Shown here: in pieces, positions 9,262 to 22,115 of the stretch | Layout: each line of letters opens with the position of its first letter | How positions within the stretch are numbered: position 1 is the stretch's first letter | Assembly: GCA_020465985.1 (NCBI GenBank) | Contig: JAANYP010007971.1 | Coordinates: 1-64,000 of the forward strand | Direction of reading: 5' to 3' | Source: Centrapalus pauciflorus | Taxonomy: Eukaryota; Streptophyta; Magnoliopsida; Asterales; Asteraceae | Length of the DNA stretch: 64,000 bases | Made by a program: the position numbers and the translations under genes | The notes under the pieces: model-generated | What the model saw: the letters and a program-made list of their open reading frames with translations, nothing else | Database searches by the model: none | What the model was told of the DNA's origin: nothing

Positions 9262-12200
9262 GAGATAACTACCGGTCCAAACAACAAGTGGTTCGTCGGC
9301 AGTGGTTGCTCCAGGCACATGACGGGGGAAAGAAGTCTTCTCACAGACTTCAAGGGGGGTAATAGGGGATTTGTATCATTCGCGGGCAACAAAGGAGGAA
9401 ATATCACTGGAACTGGAGAAGTCACTAATGGGACGATTACATTGGATCAAGTTTATCACGTTGATAAACTGGTTCATAATCTCATTAGTGTATCTCAAAT
9501 CTGTGATAAGAAGAACTCAGTGTTATTTACTGACACTGAGGCGTTAGTGCTCAAGCCGGGATTCAAGATACCTGAAGATTGGATATTGATGCGGGCTCCA
9601 AGGAAGAATGACTTGTACATGCTCGACATGAACAAGCCAGATAATTCGATGGGTCCGATCTGCTTACTATCAAAAGCTTCAGAGACAGAATCGGTTTTGT
9701 GGCACAGACGCATGGCTCACCTGCACCTAAGGAAAATGAACTACATAACGAAGAATGGTTTGGTGCAAGGTGTGCCTCTGAAGAGCTTTCAATTTGAAGA
9801 CAAGTGTCTACCGTGCATGAAGGGCAAGCAACATAAAAAGACACACAAGTCCAAGAAGCTGAACTCCATACCCTCGACATTCGATTTGTTGCATATGGAC
9901 CTTTTCGGCCCTATCAACAAAAGGAGTATAGGAGGTAGTTGGTTTTGCTTAGTTATCACTGACGATTACTCACGGTTTTCTTGGGTTTTCTTTTTAGGTA
10001 CGAAGGACGAGACGGCTACAAAGCTCATCGGGTTCTTAGACCAAGTGGAAAACTCCTACGGAACAAGGGTTAAACATATTCGTAGTGATAATGGGACTGA
10101 ATTTAAAAACTCTGTAATTGGTGTATATTGCCTATCAAAGGGCATCGTGCATCAATTCAGTGCACCATATGAACCTCAACAGAATGGGGTGGCCGAACGT
10201 AAAAATAGAACTTTGATTGAGGCTGCAAGGACTATGCTTTCGGATTCAAAGCTTCCTACCATGTTTTGGGGGGAGGCAGTGAATACCGCGTGCCACATTT
10301 TAAACCGAGTCCTTACAGTCAAATCATTGAACAAAACATGCTATGAAATTTTGAATAAACGGCCACCTAACTTAACTGGATTCGAACCGTTTGGAGTACC
10401 CTGTACACTTTTAAGAACAAAACATCAACCGAAGTTTGGTGAAAAGGCTGACGAAGGATACTTCCTAGGTTATGTGCCAAACTCACCAAACAAACGGGTT
10501 TTTAACAAAAAGAGTGGTACTGTGGAGATTGTGTATAATATTGAAGTCACAAGTTATACACATGAACTTGAGTCATTTAACATTCCTTTGGATGATACTG
10601 CAGGTACAATCGATAAAGACATGGCGACGTTGCACCTAAATGACGATGGCCATATTTTTCCAAGGACCACGTTCGAATCTACGTCCGAGCCTACTGCGAC
10701 TGTAGATGGGTCTCCAGAAGTTGCTAATCCAGAAGAACCTAACACTGAGAATCAGACTCAAGCATCAAGTTCTGCCTCTGAGGAAAACGTCCGTGAGGAA
10801 GAAAATGTGGAAGCTGAGCCTGTTCCCCCTTTAGGTGAAATAGGATCCAACTTAGGAGATAATCTAAGGGTAGACGAAATAGAGACCTCTAGGATTAACA
10901 AGAACCATCCAATAGATAGCATCATAGGAAATCCTAACGAGGGTGTGAGGACTCGGAGTAGTGTAAATAACAACACTGTGTTGTTGTCGATGATAAACGA
11001 CTCCGAGGCATATCATACATGTCTATATTCATGTTTCATATCGCAAGTAGAGCCCAAAAATGTGCAAATGGCACTTAAGGACAACTCCTGGGTTGAAGCG
11101 ATGCAGGAAGAACTTTCACAATTTAGGAAACTAGAAGTGTGGGAGTTAGTTCCGTTACCTCGAGGGGAGATTGCAATAGGAACCAAATGGGTTTTTAAGT
11201 GCAAAAGAGACGATCGGGGTATAGTCACGCGCAACAAGGCGAGATTAGTTGTAAAGGGTTTCAATCAAGAGGAAGGAATCGATTACAACGAAGTGTTTGC
11301 ACCAGTAGCAAGGTTAGAAGCAATTAGGTTGTTTTTAGCTTTTGCCTCCTTCAAAGGATTTAAGGTATATCAACTGGATGTTAAGAGTGCTTTCCTGTAT
11401 GGGAAAGTGAAGGAGTTGGTGTATGTAGAACAACCGCCCGGGTTTACAGATCCTAAATATCCTGATAGAGTATATCGATTAGATAAGGCTCTTTATGGAT
11501 TACATCAGGCACCTAGGGCATGGTATGAGACTCTATCCAACCAGCTTTTAGAAAATGGCTTTGAGAGGGGTAGGATAGATAGTACTCTTTTTGTGAAGAG
11601 AAAGGGAGATCATTTTATCTTGGTACAAGTGTACGTAGATGATATCATTTTTGGATCATCAGACGAACAGATGTGCAAAGATTTCGAGAAGGTTATGAAG
11701 TCTAAGTTCGAGATGAGTGCTATGGGGGAGTTGAATTTCTTTTTAGGGTTACAAGTTGACCAAAAGAAGGAAGGCATGTTTATCCATCAGACCAAGTATG
11801 TCTATGACATATTGGAAAGGTTTGGGATGGAAGGAACAAAGTTGACTGCACACTTCAGCACGCCGATTCAAGTGAATCACAATCTCGGGCCGGGTACTGA
11901 AAGTGATTCCGATGTGGATCCGACTTTATATCGGGCCATGATTGGGTCACTTATGTATTTAACTGCTTCAAGACCTGACATAATGTTTGCTGTGTGTATT
12001 TGTGCTAGGTTTCAAACAAATCCGAAGGAGATGCATATGAAAGCTGTGAAGCGGATTCTACGATACCTCAAGTCGAAACCGAAGCTGGGACTTTGGTATC
12101 ACGCGGAGGGAGATCTAGAGTTGGAAGCGTTCACAGATTCTGACTACGGAGGATGCAGCTTGACACGCAAATCAACGACTGGAGGTTGTCAGTTCCTCGG

Positions 12201-12589
12201 AGGGAGACTGGTATCCTGGCAATGCAAGAAACAAACATCGGTAGCCGTGTCAACGTGCGAGGCCGAGTATGTAGCTGCTGGTAGTTGCTGTTCACAGGTT
12301 TTGTGGATACAACAACAATTGCGGGATTACGGTTTGGCTTATACTCAAACTCCAATTAGGATAGACAATCAATCTACAATTGCTATAACAAATAATCCAG
12401 TTAAACACAGTAAAAACAAAGCACATAGACATAAGACATCATTTTATTCGTGATTGTGCTGAAAAGAACTTGATCAAACTGGTAAAGGTGGCAACTGAAG
12501 ATAATAATGCTGATTTATTTACCAAAGCGTTTGATAAGTCACGATTTGAGTATTTAATTCAACTTAATGGAATGCGCAACCCAGAGTAA
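9256..12589 (+). pseudogene. pol: Pol of copia A: protease, integrase, RT, RNase H
   Basis: It is open from 9256 to 12453 in the gag frame, then continues by homology in another frame to TAA at 12587-12589. One extra A near 12411-12416 shifts the frame in the RNase H tail, seen against copia B. Protease: WFVGSGCSRHM near residue 14 has Gly where copia B and the family have the catalytic Asp. Integrase: the HHCC zinc region lies at about 150-190, and the core Asp/Asp/Glu at about 214, 277 and 313 (D-35-E spacing). RT has YVDD near residue 793. RNase H has TDSDYGG near 958. About 15 residues present in copia B near 10570 are absent. No ATG opens the frame; the first in-frame codon after the acceptor-like site is GTG, so expression needs stop readthrough or splicing. 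The protease lesion alone should prevent autonomous movement. Confidence 0.9.
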
Positions 12590-14051
12590 ATTGACCTTAG
12601 TAGTATTTTATTTCCTTTTATAGTTGTTATATTTCTTTCTTTTTACAGTAGTCTGCTAATTTAGGTAAGTTTCTAATTTAGGAAAGTTTCTATTTTTAGT
12701 AAGTTTCTATTTTTAGTAAGTTAGTAGGTTAGCTTAGTTTACTGCTTTTTGCTATGAAAAACAAAAGAAAAAAGAGAGAAAATTACAAAAATACAAAAAA
12801 AAGAGAATATCAGAAAAGGAGTTAAGTCTTAGATACATAGGTTCAAAGTGACGAAAATTAGCACCGTCGTTACAGACTCTAAGTGTTTAGGCTTTCACAC
12901 ATAATGCAACTAAATCCTAAGTGTTATACTTTATTTAGTTTGATGTGTTGGTAGGCATAATACATATAGGGAATCACAAGGCTAATAAAATATTCTAGAA
13001 AAAATCAAGCGTGTCACTAACTTAGATGTACGACCAATCGGTCTTAATTTTTATGTACAAGACATACAAACATTGAGTCTAAATGAGGTATGCAAACTTT
13101 CTGGGGATGTATGGCAACATCAAATACATCTAAAATGGAAAGAATAGAAATATCATATGTAACTGAGAGTCGAAAACATGCAACTCTGTTGTACGTAAGT
13201 ACAGACCTGTTGTCTCTGTTTAGATTCGGGTTAGCAGACATGTCGCTTTGTTGTACGTCAGTACAGACCTGTCACCGCTATCTGCTAACTTTAAAGTTAA
13301 ACCTTAAGTCGAACTAAGACACTTTGTTGTATGAGAATACAGACCTTGTGTCCGATGTTTGTCTTTTAAAGAAAGTTTGCAAATACCAACAAGTTAGAAT
13401 TTTGTCTGTGTGCCTTGATCATAAAAGTATGTCTATGTCTGAGTCACGTAAGATAATTTCCTGATAAATAAAAAGGCCAAGGGATATTCCGAAATGTAAA
13501 GTGTTTAACAGGGTAAAATACCAACAATCGGCTAAGTGGGTATGTCACGACAAACAATCAAAGTGTGAAAGTTTAAGTACTGAAAGTTAGTATCGGACAT
13601 CGCTATCTGATTGAACCTTTCTTAGACTATACTCACCAAAAATATGTTGTTTGGTATTTAGCTTAGCTTGTAAATTTATTTTTATAACTTAAGTCTAGAT
13701 TAAATTTTTTAGTCAAAATTTTATTTTATTTTATTTTTACCTTAGTTTATTTTATTTTATTTTAGTATAGTTTAGTTTTTACTTAGGAAAAAGGTCAAAA
13801 GTTACTGAGGGTGCATTCAAAGTTGGATAAAATATACAATGCGTGAAATATCTGAGCTTAGGGTAAAGGATTCGGCATAGTTTATCTGGTTACACTACAC
13901 AGTAGAAAATAGTTGGAAAAAGTTGAAATGATTTCAAAATTTCCGAAATTTTTCTAAGTGTTTGTAGCTTCGAATCTAAGACAGACTCGAATTTAAAGTT
14001 CTCGAATCTGTCAGTAGACTCGAATCTACACATAGACTCGAAGGTAGTTAG
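12590..14051 (+). other. Spacer between pol and the ORF3 unit of copia A
   Basis: A 1.46-kb non-coding region. It contains an AT-rich part after pol, three copies of a palindromic repeat (13189-13347), a TTTTA pentanucleotide run (about 13720-13770) and TTCGAATC motifs from about 13970. The same order is found in copia B, C and D, so the spacer is conserved despite having no ORF. Confidence 0.7.
13189..13347 (+). repeat. Three palindromic repeats upstream of the ORF3 promoter (copia A)
   Basis: Units at 13189-13210, 13251-13272 and 13327-13347 share TTGTACGTNAGTACAGACCTGT. Each contains two short palindromes, GTAC-N4-GTAC and ACAG-AC-CTGT. Three copies at similar spacing are kept in copia B, C and D. 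Possible roles are enhancer or RNA hairpin. Confidence 0.75.
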
Positions 14052-14059
14052 TATATAAA
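14052..14059 (+). promoter_or_regulatory. Internal TATA box for ORF3 (copia A)
   Basis: TATATAAA followed by GG, 159 nt before the first-exon donor site. Copia B (47601-47608), C (58009-58016) and D (62771-62778) have a TATA box at the matching place. The presumed transcript from about 14085 to the donor has no ATG. Confidence 0.6.
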
Positions 14060-14218
14060 GGTCCACAGTGAAGGCATTTACTTCTCACTGTTCTCGAATC
14101 TGATTTCTCGAATCTATCACTGGCGATCTCGAATCTAATCTCAAGTCTATCGTATTTCCACTAAACGACATTTTGTCGATTCTAAAGCTTTTGTGGTCGA
14201 TTCTACTTTCAAATCTAG

Positions 14219-14788
14219 GTATAAGCAACATGATTGTACAAGATTTTGGTGGTTTCATACACAAATTTGGGCTTAAACATCACATTTTGATGTTTTATTG
14301 GTCAAAATAGGGTTATTCATAAATAACTAAGTTAGGACCTATAAAATATCAAATTAAAGGCATAAATCAGTGATTAGAACTTAGTTGAACTAAAGTATGT
14401 GATGTACCTAGTTCAAAATGGTTAAAATCTTGGATTTTTGTTGAAAAAAGAGATGTCGGCCTTTCGAATCTGATAATGGACATTCGAATCTGATCATGGG
14501 TTTCTCGAATCTATCAATAGATTCGAGATGACCAGATATTCGAATCTGTCCATCAGACTCGAATAGGGTATATTCGAATCTGTCCATTACATTCGAATAT
14601 GGGCACTTCGAATCTGTTACTCTTGAATCTGTACTTCATTTATTTTGTTGAATTTAAATTTTATTAAACTTGTGGAAATTTAATTGTGTTAGATTTTGTA
14701 TTTAATCAAATACAAGATAAAACAAATTTGAATTTAAACAAGTTTATTGATTTTTAATAATAATCTAACAATTTTATGTAATGTGCAG
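14219..14788 (+). other. Predicted 5'-UTR intron of ORF3 (copia A, 570 nt)
   Basis: Donor CTAG|GTATAAG at 14218/14219. Acceptor ATGTGCAG ends at 14788, with a CTAAC branch-point-like sequence 26 nt upstream. The interior is U-rich with TTCGAATC motifs. Removing it joins an ATG-free exon to AT-ATG of ORF3. The same donor and acceptor positions are conserved in copia B and C. Confidence 0.6.
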
Positions 14789-14790
14789 AT

Positions 14791-17789
14791 ATGGCGCTTC
14801 GTGCTTTTGTTCCCAAGCACAATATGGTACTGAATCCTGCCCATAACATCCCTGAGGCGCAGGGATTTCGAGAAGTTTTAGATTTTCTGGCGGAATCTAG
14901 AATAAGTTATGTGTTGTATGAAAACATTCCGATTGTGATATCCTATTTACGTCAATTTTACGATCACTTGCAGGTGGACTGCACTGTCACCCCGACAGTG
15001 TTAAGAACTAGAATTGCCGGACAACCTTTGGTTTTCTCCGCTGATATTTTGAGACAAGTGCTGCAGTTGGGTTCCCTAGAACAAGAAGACGGGCCTACAG
15101 ACTTTCCTTTAAGTATTAGGCAAGCAGCTTTTTTGAGAATGGGATACAGCTTGGACGTTACAAAATCTTCATATATGAAAAGCGGGTTGATAGGACAATG
15201 GCGTTTCTTGGTCCATGTGTTTATGATCTGTTTTGCGCCTAAGAAAGCTGGTTTTGATTATATCGTATCAAAAATCCAATCAGCAATGATCGCGATGGTA
15301 TACAATAAGAAGTTTAGTTTCTCGCAGCTGATTTTCTCGAATTTATCCATCAAATCACGGCTCCTGAGAGAGAAAGGTTCCTTTTGTATCCGAGGTTTGT
15401 AATGATGTTGATAAGGCACTTCTTGCCTGAGCTGCCACAATCTGATGATGCATTAACCGTCAATGTTATGGAGAAGCGTATCTATTCTGACTGTTCCTCA
15501 CACCGAGGAAGGTTAGCAGTTCCGGAAGCACGTCCACTATTTGGTGCAATTCTGGATAGGGAATTTCAAGCCCCGAGTAATGCCAACTGGGCAGGGGTAG
15601 TTGATGTCCAACCACAGCAACAACAGCAACGTCCAGTACAACAGCCTCGTGTTCGTCCCCGAGATCCAAGGCGAAGACAAAGAGATACTGCAAGTCAGAC
15701 TCAGGAGTCTAGGCCTTCTATGAGTCAGCAACCAGAAATGCAGGAAGCCGGGCTGTCATCTGTCCCAAATGAAGCTGATCAATTGTGCCAAACGTTAAAT
15801 GAAATTTGGGAGGCAGGTCCACATGCAAATGAAGATATAGCTGCAGCGTTAGTGGGTTTGAGCCTCCAGAGGGAGAAGAAGATGTCTTCAGAGATGTTGA
15901 CGAATATGTGCCAGAGCAGACTGGCAATGATGAGTCATCATCTGCTACAGAATCAGAAGAGATGGAGGAGATTGAAGTTGAAGCTCCAGAATCAATGTCG
16001 ACAGATCCTCATATTCAAATTGGAACCTATGGTTCACGATTGATTATTAATGAAGGTGCTTCGAGGAGGCGAGAGGCCAGAGAATTGGAGGAGTCAGATT
16101 TTGAAGAAGATGAGACTCCTCAGTTGGTAATAAGGCAACGGGCCAAACGGCACAGGTTTATGCAGGGGACTTCATCACAGTCCGATGCACAACCTCCGCC
16201 TCAAACCCAGACCCAACCCCAAGATACAGCTCCACCATCACCTCCACCTCAGCAACATGAACCCTACATTCCCCATCCATTCAATCCTGCTCCCATTCAG
16301 TCCATCCCTTCTACATCAGACGCCTATACAGAAAATCAACGAATCATGGAACTCAAAAGCCGTGTCGACTTTCAGAACATTCAAATCATATCTCTCACAA
16401 AAGCAGTCGGTGAACTCCAAGAGCATAACTCTAATCTTGATAAGGAGAATGCCGAACTGAGAACGATTGTTGAAAATGTTAGAAACGAGAACACGGAAAT
16501 TAAATCATTTGTTGCTGATCAATCATCTGAGATCCTAGCAATGCGGTCCCTCCTAGAGCAGCTTATGAAAAATCTACAAACTCAGGGGGAGACGAGTTGT
16601 AAAGATCAGGAAGTACAGCGAGAAGATGATGATGAAGGCAATGATCCCAGTGCAAATAAAGAGATTGAGTCTGTAGATTTTCCTGCAGCTCAAGTTACTC
16701 AAATTCAGGGGGAGCCTAGTCAAGGCGAAGGACACAAGGGTGAAGCTAGTTCATCTAAGGAGCCTACAGACTTTGAGATCAGTGAGATGATTGACGCGCT
16801 CATGGATCTTGATGATGATCCACTGGATGTAGGCTTTTGATAACGAAGATGAAGAGCTTGAAGAAGGGGAGTTTGCGCCAGAGGAGATAGTCGACTGGCG
16901 ATCAGATGATGAAGTACTTGCTGATGAGGATGATGAAGCTGACGAGATAATAGTGCAGCAGAATCCTATCACTGATACTTATATGATTGATGGACATAAC
17001 ATTGTCGATGCAGATATAGTGAATGTTGCTTTAAATCCTCAGCCATCGACAGAAGAACCTGCAAGAGAGCTAACCAATGAAGAAAAACGAAAGCTATGGT
17101 TCAGGGCTGAAGAGAAGGAAGCAGCAATTAAAAGGACAATGAGAGTGCCAGGTACGGGGAAGCTGTCTGAGCGAATTTTAAGCTGGTTCTTTGACAGAGA
17201 ACTGCAGCTATTCATAATAAAGAGAAAAGACGGGCTTCAGTACATGAGGCGAACCTTAAAGGCGTTCAACTCCCTGCCAAAGATTGAAATTGCAGATTTA
17301 GCATGGAAAGATCTGATAAACATTGGCAATGATCCCTATGCGGACGTTATCGCAAGAATAATAAGAAAGGAGGGAAGATCGAGGAAATTTGAGCGCCTGA
17401 GTCCAAGAGTTGGGAAAAGAGTAGAGGATCCATCACGTATCGACCCTCTAACTGGTCGTCCTTGGATGAGGATTCATTATAAGCCAGCCAGATGTCTTAG
17501 GAAGGTACCTCTTAAGCCAATGCCACAAAACATTTTGAAGAATCTGAAGTGGTGGTATGCTGACACGGAAACTGGGGAAGCGGTTATGGAAGACTTAGAA
17601 GAACAAGTTATTCTTAGAGTCTATGACCCGCTTCACCTGGTGAACTTATCTAAAGAAGACCTGCAGATCTTGTATAACTGTAAGATTTCCAGTGACGCAC
17701 ATATGGATGCTGAAGCGAGTAAGTATGAAAATGTAGTCAAGGTATGTGTAGAAAAAGGTCTGTATGCTGGTAGTATTTTGAATCAATAA
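14791..17789 (+). pseudogene. ORF3 (env-position accessory ORF) of copia A, three frame breaks
   Basis: About 1000 codons. The N-terminal part (14791-15400) has VLRTRIAGQPLVFSADILRQ, an IRQAAFLRMGY block and a SGLIGQWRFLVHVF block, leading to YPRFVMMLIRH near 15390. From memory this pattern matches a multicopy plant transposon-associated protein common in Asteraceae. A Gln-rich and Pro-rich linker follows (15600-15720), then acidic stretches, a coiled coil (about 16340-16590) and a conserved basic C-terminal domain (17080-17780, with SWFFDRELQLF and KWWYADTETGEAV). I see no signal peptide or membrane span, so an envelope function is not supported. Breaks: a -1 step at about 15352 shared with copia C, a shift near 15860, and an extra T near 16835. 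The start is the ATG two bases after the acceptor, also used in B and C. Function unknown. Confidence 0.75.
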
Positions 17790-17835
17790 TAAACCATGTT
17801 CTTAAATCAAATGTGTGAATTATTAGAAGCTATCG

Positions 17836-17848
17836 TCAAGGGGGAGTC
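17836..17848 (+). other. Polypurine tract of copia A
   Basis: TCAAGGGGGAGTC lies directly before the 3' LTR, where plus-strand DNA synthesis is primed. Its core AGGGGGAG also occurs twice inside ORF3 (16584-16591 and 16707-16714). Confidence 0.85.
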
Positions 17849-18494
17849 TGTTGGTACATCCCGTGTGACGATAGCAGTCTAAGTTATCTTACATTGTGAT
17901 TTTGCATATGTTTGGTATATATATATTATATATGATTGATGTTTATCAGTGTTTGTATGTTTGAACTTGATGTAACGTATTACAAGAAGTTCAAACATAA
18001 AACTCAAAGATAAAATCAATCATAAGGTAATATTATAAGTTTCATCACTTAAGTGTTTAAGTGTATTGGCTAGATTCGAATAGGTTAAGGAAGGCATTCG
18101 AATCTGTGATAGATTCGAATGTATCCATAGATTCGAATATAGGTTAGATTCGAATCTGTCAGATGGACAGATTCGAATAGGGCCTTAGGCCAGATTCGAG
18201 GTTGGCCCACAACAGACTCGAATCAGGGTCTATAATTAGGGATAGACTCGAATGATTAGCAGACCTTTGGCAGAATTCGTGAGGAATTAAGCAATAGGCG
18301 ATCTCGAGTTTATCAGCTAGGTGAGTCCCGTTTCGGAGAGAATTAGTACGTAGGATCGTTCGTGTGTCGTTCGTTCAGCGTCTAATAGTCTCCGTGTTCC
18401 GTTGGTTGAGAGTTGTCCGTCTAACCGTCAACGAGGATTCCGCACTCGTTAACGGATCCGCGTCTAGATAGATCTTGCATTGGTAGACCTTACA
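17849..18494 (+). repeat. 3' LTR of copia A (646 bp)
   Basis: It matches 5004-5650 with 6 substitutions and one missing T. It ends GACCTTACA. The next bases, GGACATAGACCC, lie in the middle of a gypsy LTR whose intact copy is at 26595. Confidence 0.95.
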
Positions 18495-19487
18495 GGACAT
18501 AGACCCGAAATGGGGAAAAATATTGCAAAACTTACGAATCTTGGTTTTATGGATTTAAATGGTTTTTGACTCGAAATATTGTTGTAACTAATTTAACAGG
18601 TCCCTTGTGGTGTTGTTTAACCCACAGTGGGGTACTTGGCGGATCCGGTTGAAAGCCCGAGGAGAAATGATATCGGTTAAAAGTTTAATTACGCACCCAC
18701 TGTGAGTACAGTAGATTTCACATGTTTATATCTGTTTTATGTTAAGCTTTGCCTGCTGAGACCTGTTGCTTCAATTATTTGTTTGGAATTCTACTAACTT
18801 GCGTAGATTTAGATGCACATTCCTACTTGTTGCATGTCCTTTCGATTGTTGTGCATCTATTGATGGACCGGTGGGTCGCATCGATTACTCTGATGTTACT
18901 GTGCTATATGACCTGGAGTTGATCCACTCCTAGGCCCGGTAGGCAGTATGTCATCCCCGATCGTACGTTTGTCTCAGATGGTATGTTTAAATGCCGAGCT
19001 GTGGGCTCGAAGGAGCTGCGGCTCTGGTCCGTACTTTGTGTACGAAGAGGATATCCGATGTTGGTCATCTGTGTTATCCTTGGGCTTCATAAAAATTTAT
19101 AAAATGCGTAATCTTTGTATTCACTAAGCATTCGCTTGTCCCCCAGTTGTTTATTTTTATCTTACAGGAAAAGGAAAATCTGCAGCGGGACCTTCTAGTT
19201 AGGTCGTGTGGGAAGCTTTGGAAGACATCTGCTATTTAATCGGTAATTATGTTGTGGGACAAAACCTATAATATATTTGGGATGATTGTAATAAACTTTT
19301 GAGTCTATAGACTTAGAATTGGGTACCTTGTAGCACCGTAGGGTGTTTATCACTGGTGCACTACTTTATATTATGTGATTTAATGCTTCCGCACTTAAAT
19401 TAGGTTATCAGATAATTATGAAATGTTATGTTGGGGATTAATCCTGGGTGTTTTGTAATTGGTGGTTGTTGTGGCAAGGTTGTCACA
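18495..19487 (+). repeat. 3' half of a gypsy LTR, plus strand (duplicate of 26595-27582)
   Basis: It is nearly identical to the right half of the LTR at 25589-27582, beginning exactly where copia A ends, and closes with GGTTGTCACA. The left half of this LTR is not on the other side of copia A. No coding sequence; the 76-residue frame at 19448-19678 is repeated at 27543 only because the DNA is duplicated. Confidence 0.8.
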
Positions 19488-19591
19488 CGAGATGGTTGCA
19501 TTCCAGGATACATATGGATTGCTTCAGTTTGAGACCAAGTATTACTCTCGTAATACTTGATTCACTCAAACTATGGGCTCTGATACCATCC
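19488..19591 (-). other. Leader and PBS scrap of a minus-strand gypsy element
   Basis: After about 19 bp of unassigned sequence, 19507-19591 matches the leader of gypsy G2 (35016-35100). It includes the reverse-complement PBS GGGCTCTGATACCA at 19575-19588. It precedes an LTR, so the rest of an element once lay to the left. Confidence 0.8.

Positions 19592-22115
<2,524 letters not shown>

Larger units (their letters stand above)
5004..18494 (+). mobile_element. Copia A: near-complete SIRE/Maximus-like Ty1/copia element with a third ORF
   Basis: A 13.5-kb element in the order LTR, PBS, leader, gag, pol (protease, integrase, RT, RNase H), 1.5-kb spacer, internal TATA/exon/intron, ORF3, polypurine tract, LTR. 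Integrase lies before RT, as in Ty1/copia. An extra ORF after pol is the mark of the SIRE/Maximus lineage. The two LTRs differ by 6 substitutions and one 1-bp indel over about 646 bp (about 0.9%), so the copy is young. It is nevertheless disabled: the protease Asp is replaced by Gly, pol has a late frameshift, and ORF3 has three frame breaks. Flanks: GGAC is found on both sides, but the two flanking sequences belong to different gypsy LTRs. Confidence 0.9.

Noticed and set aside
13189..13347. CRISPR-like array of repeats and spacers
   Set aside because: Only three imperfect units in a plant retrotransposon spacer, with no cas genes and conserved 'spacers' between copies.
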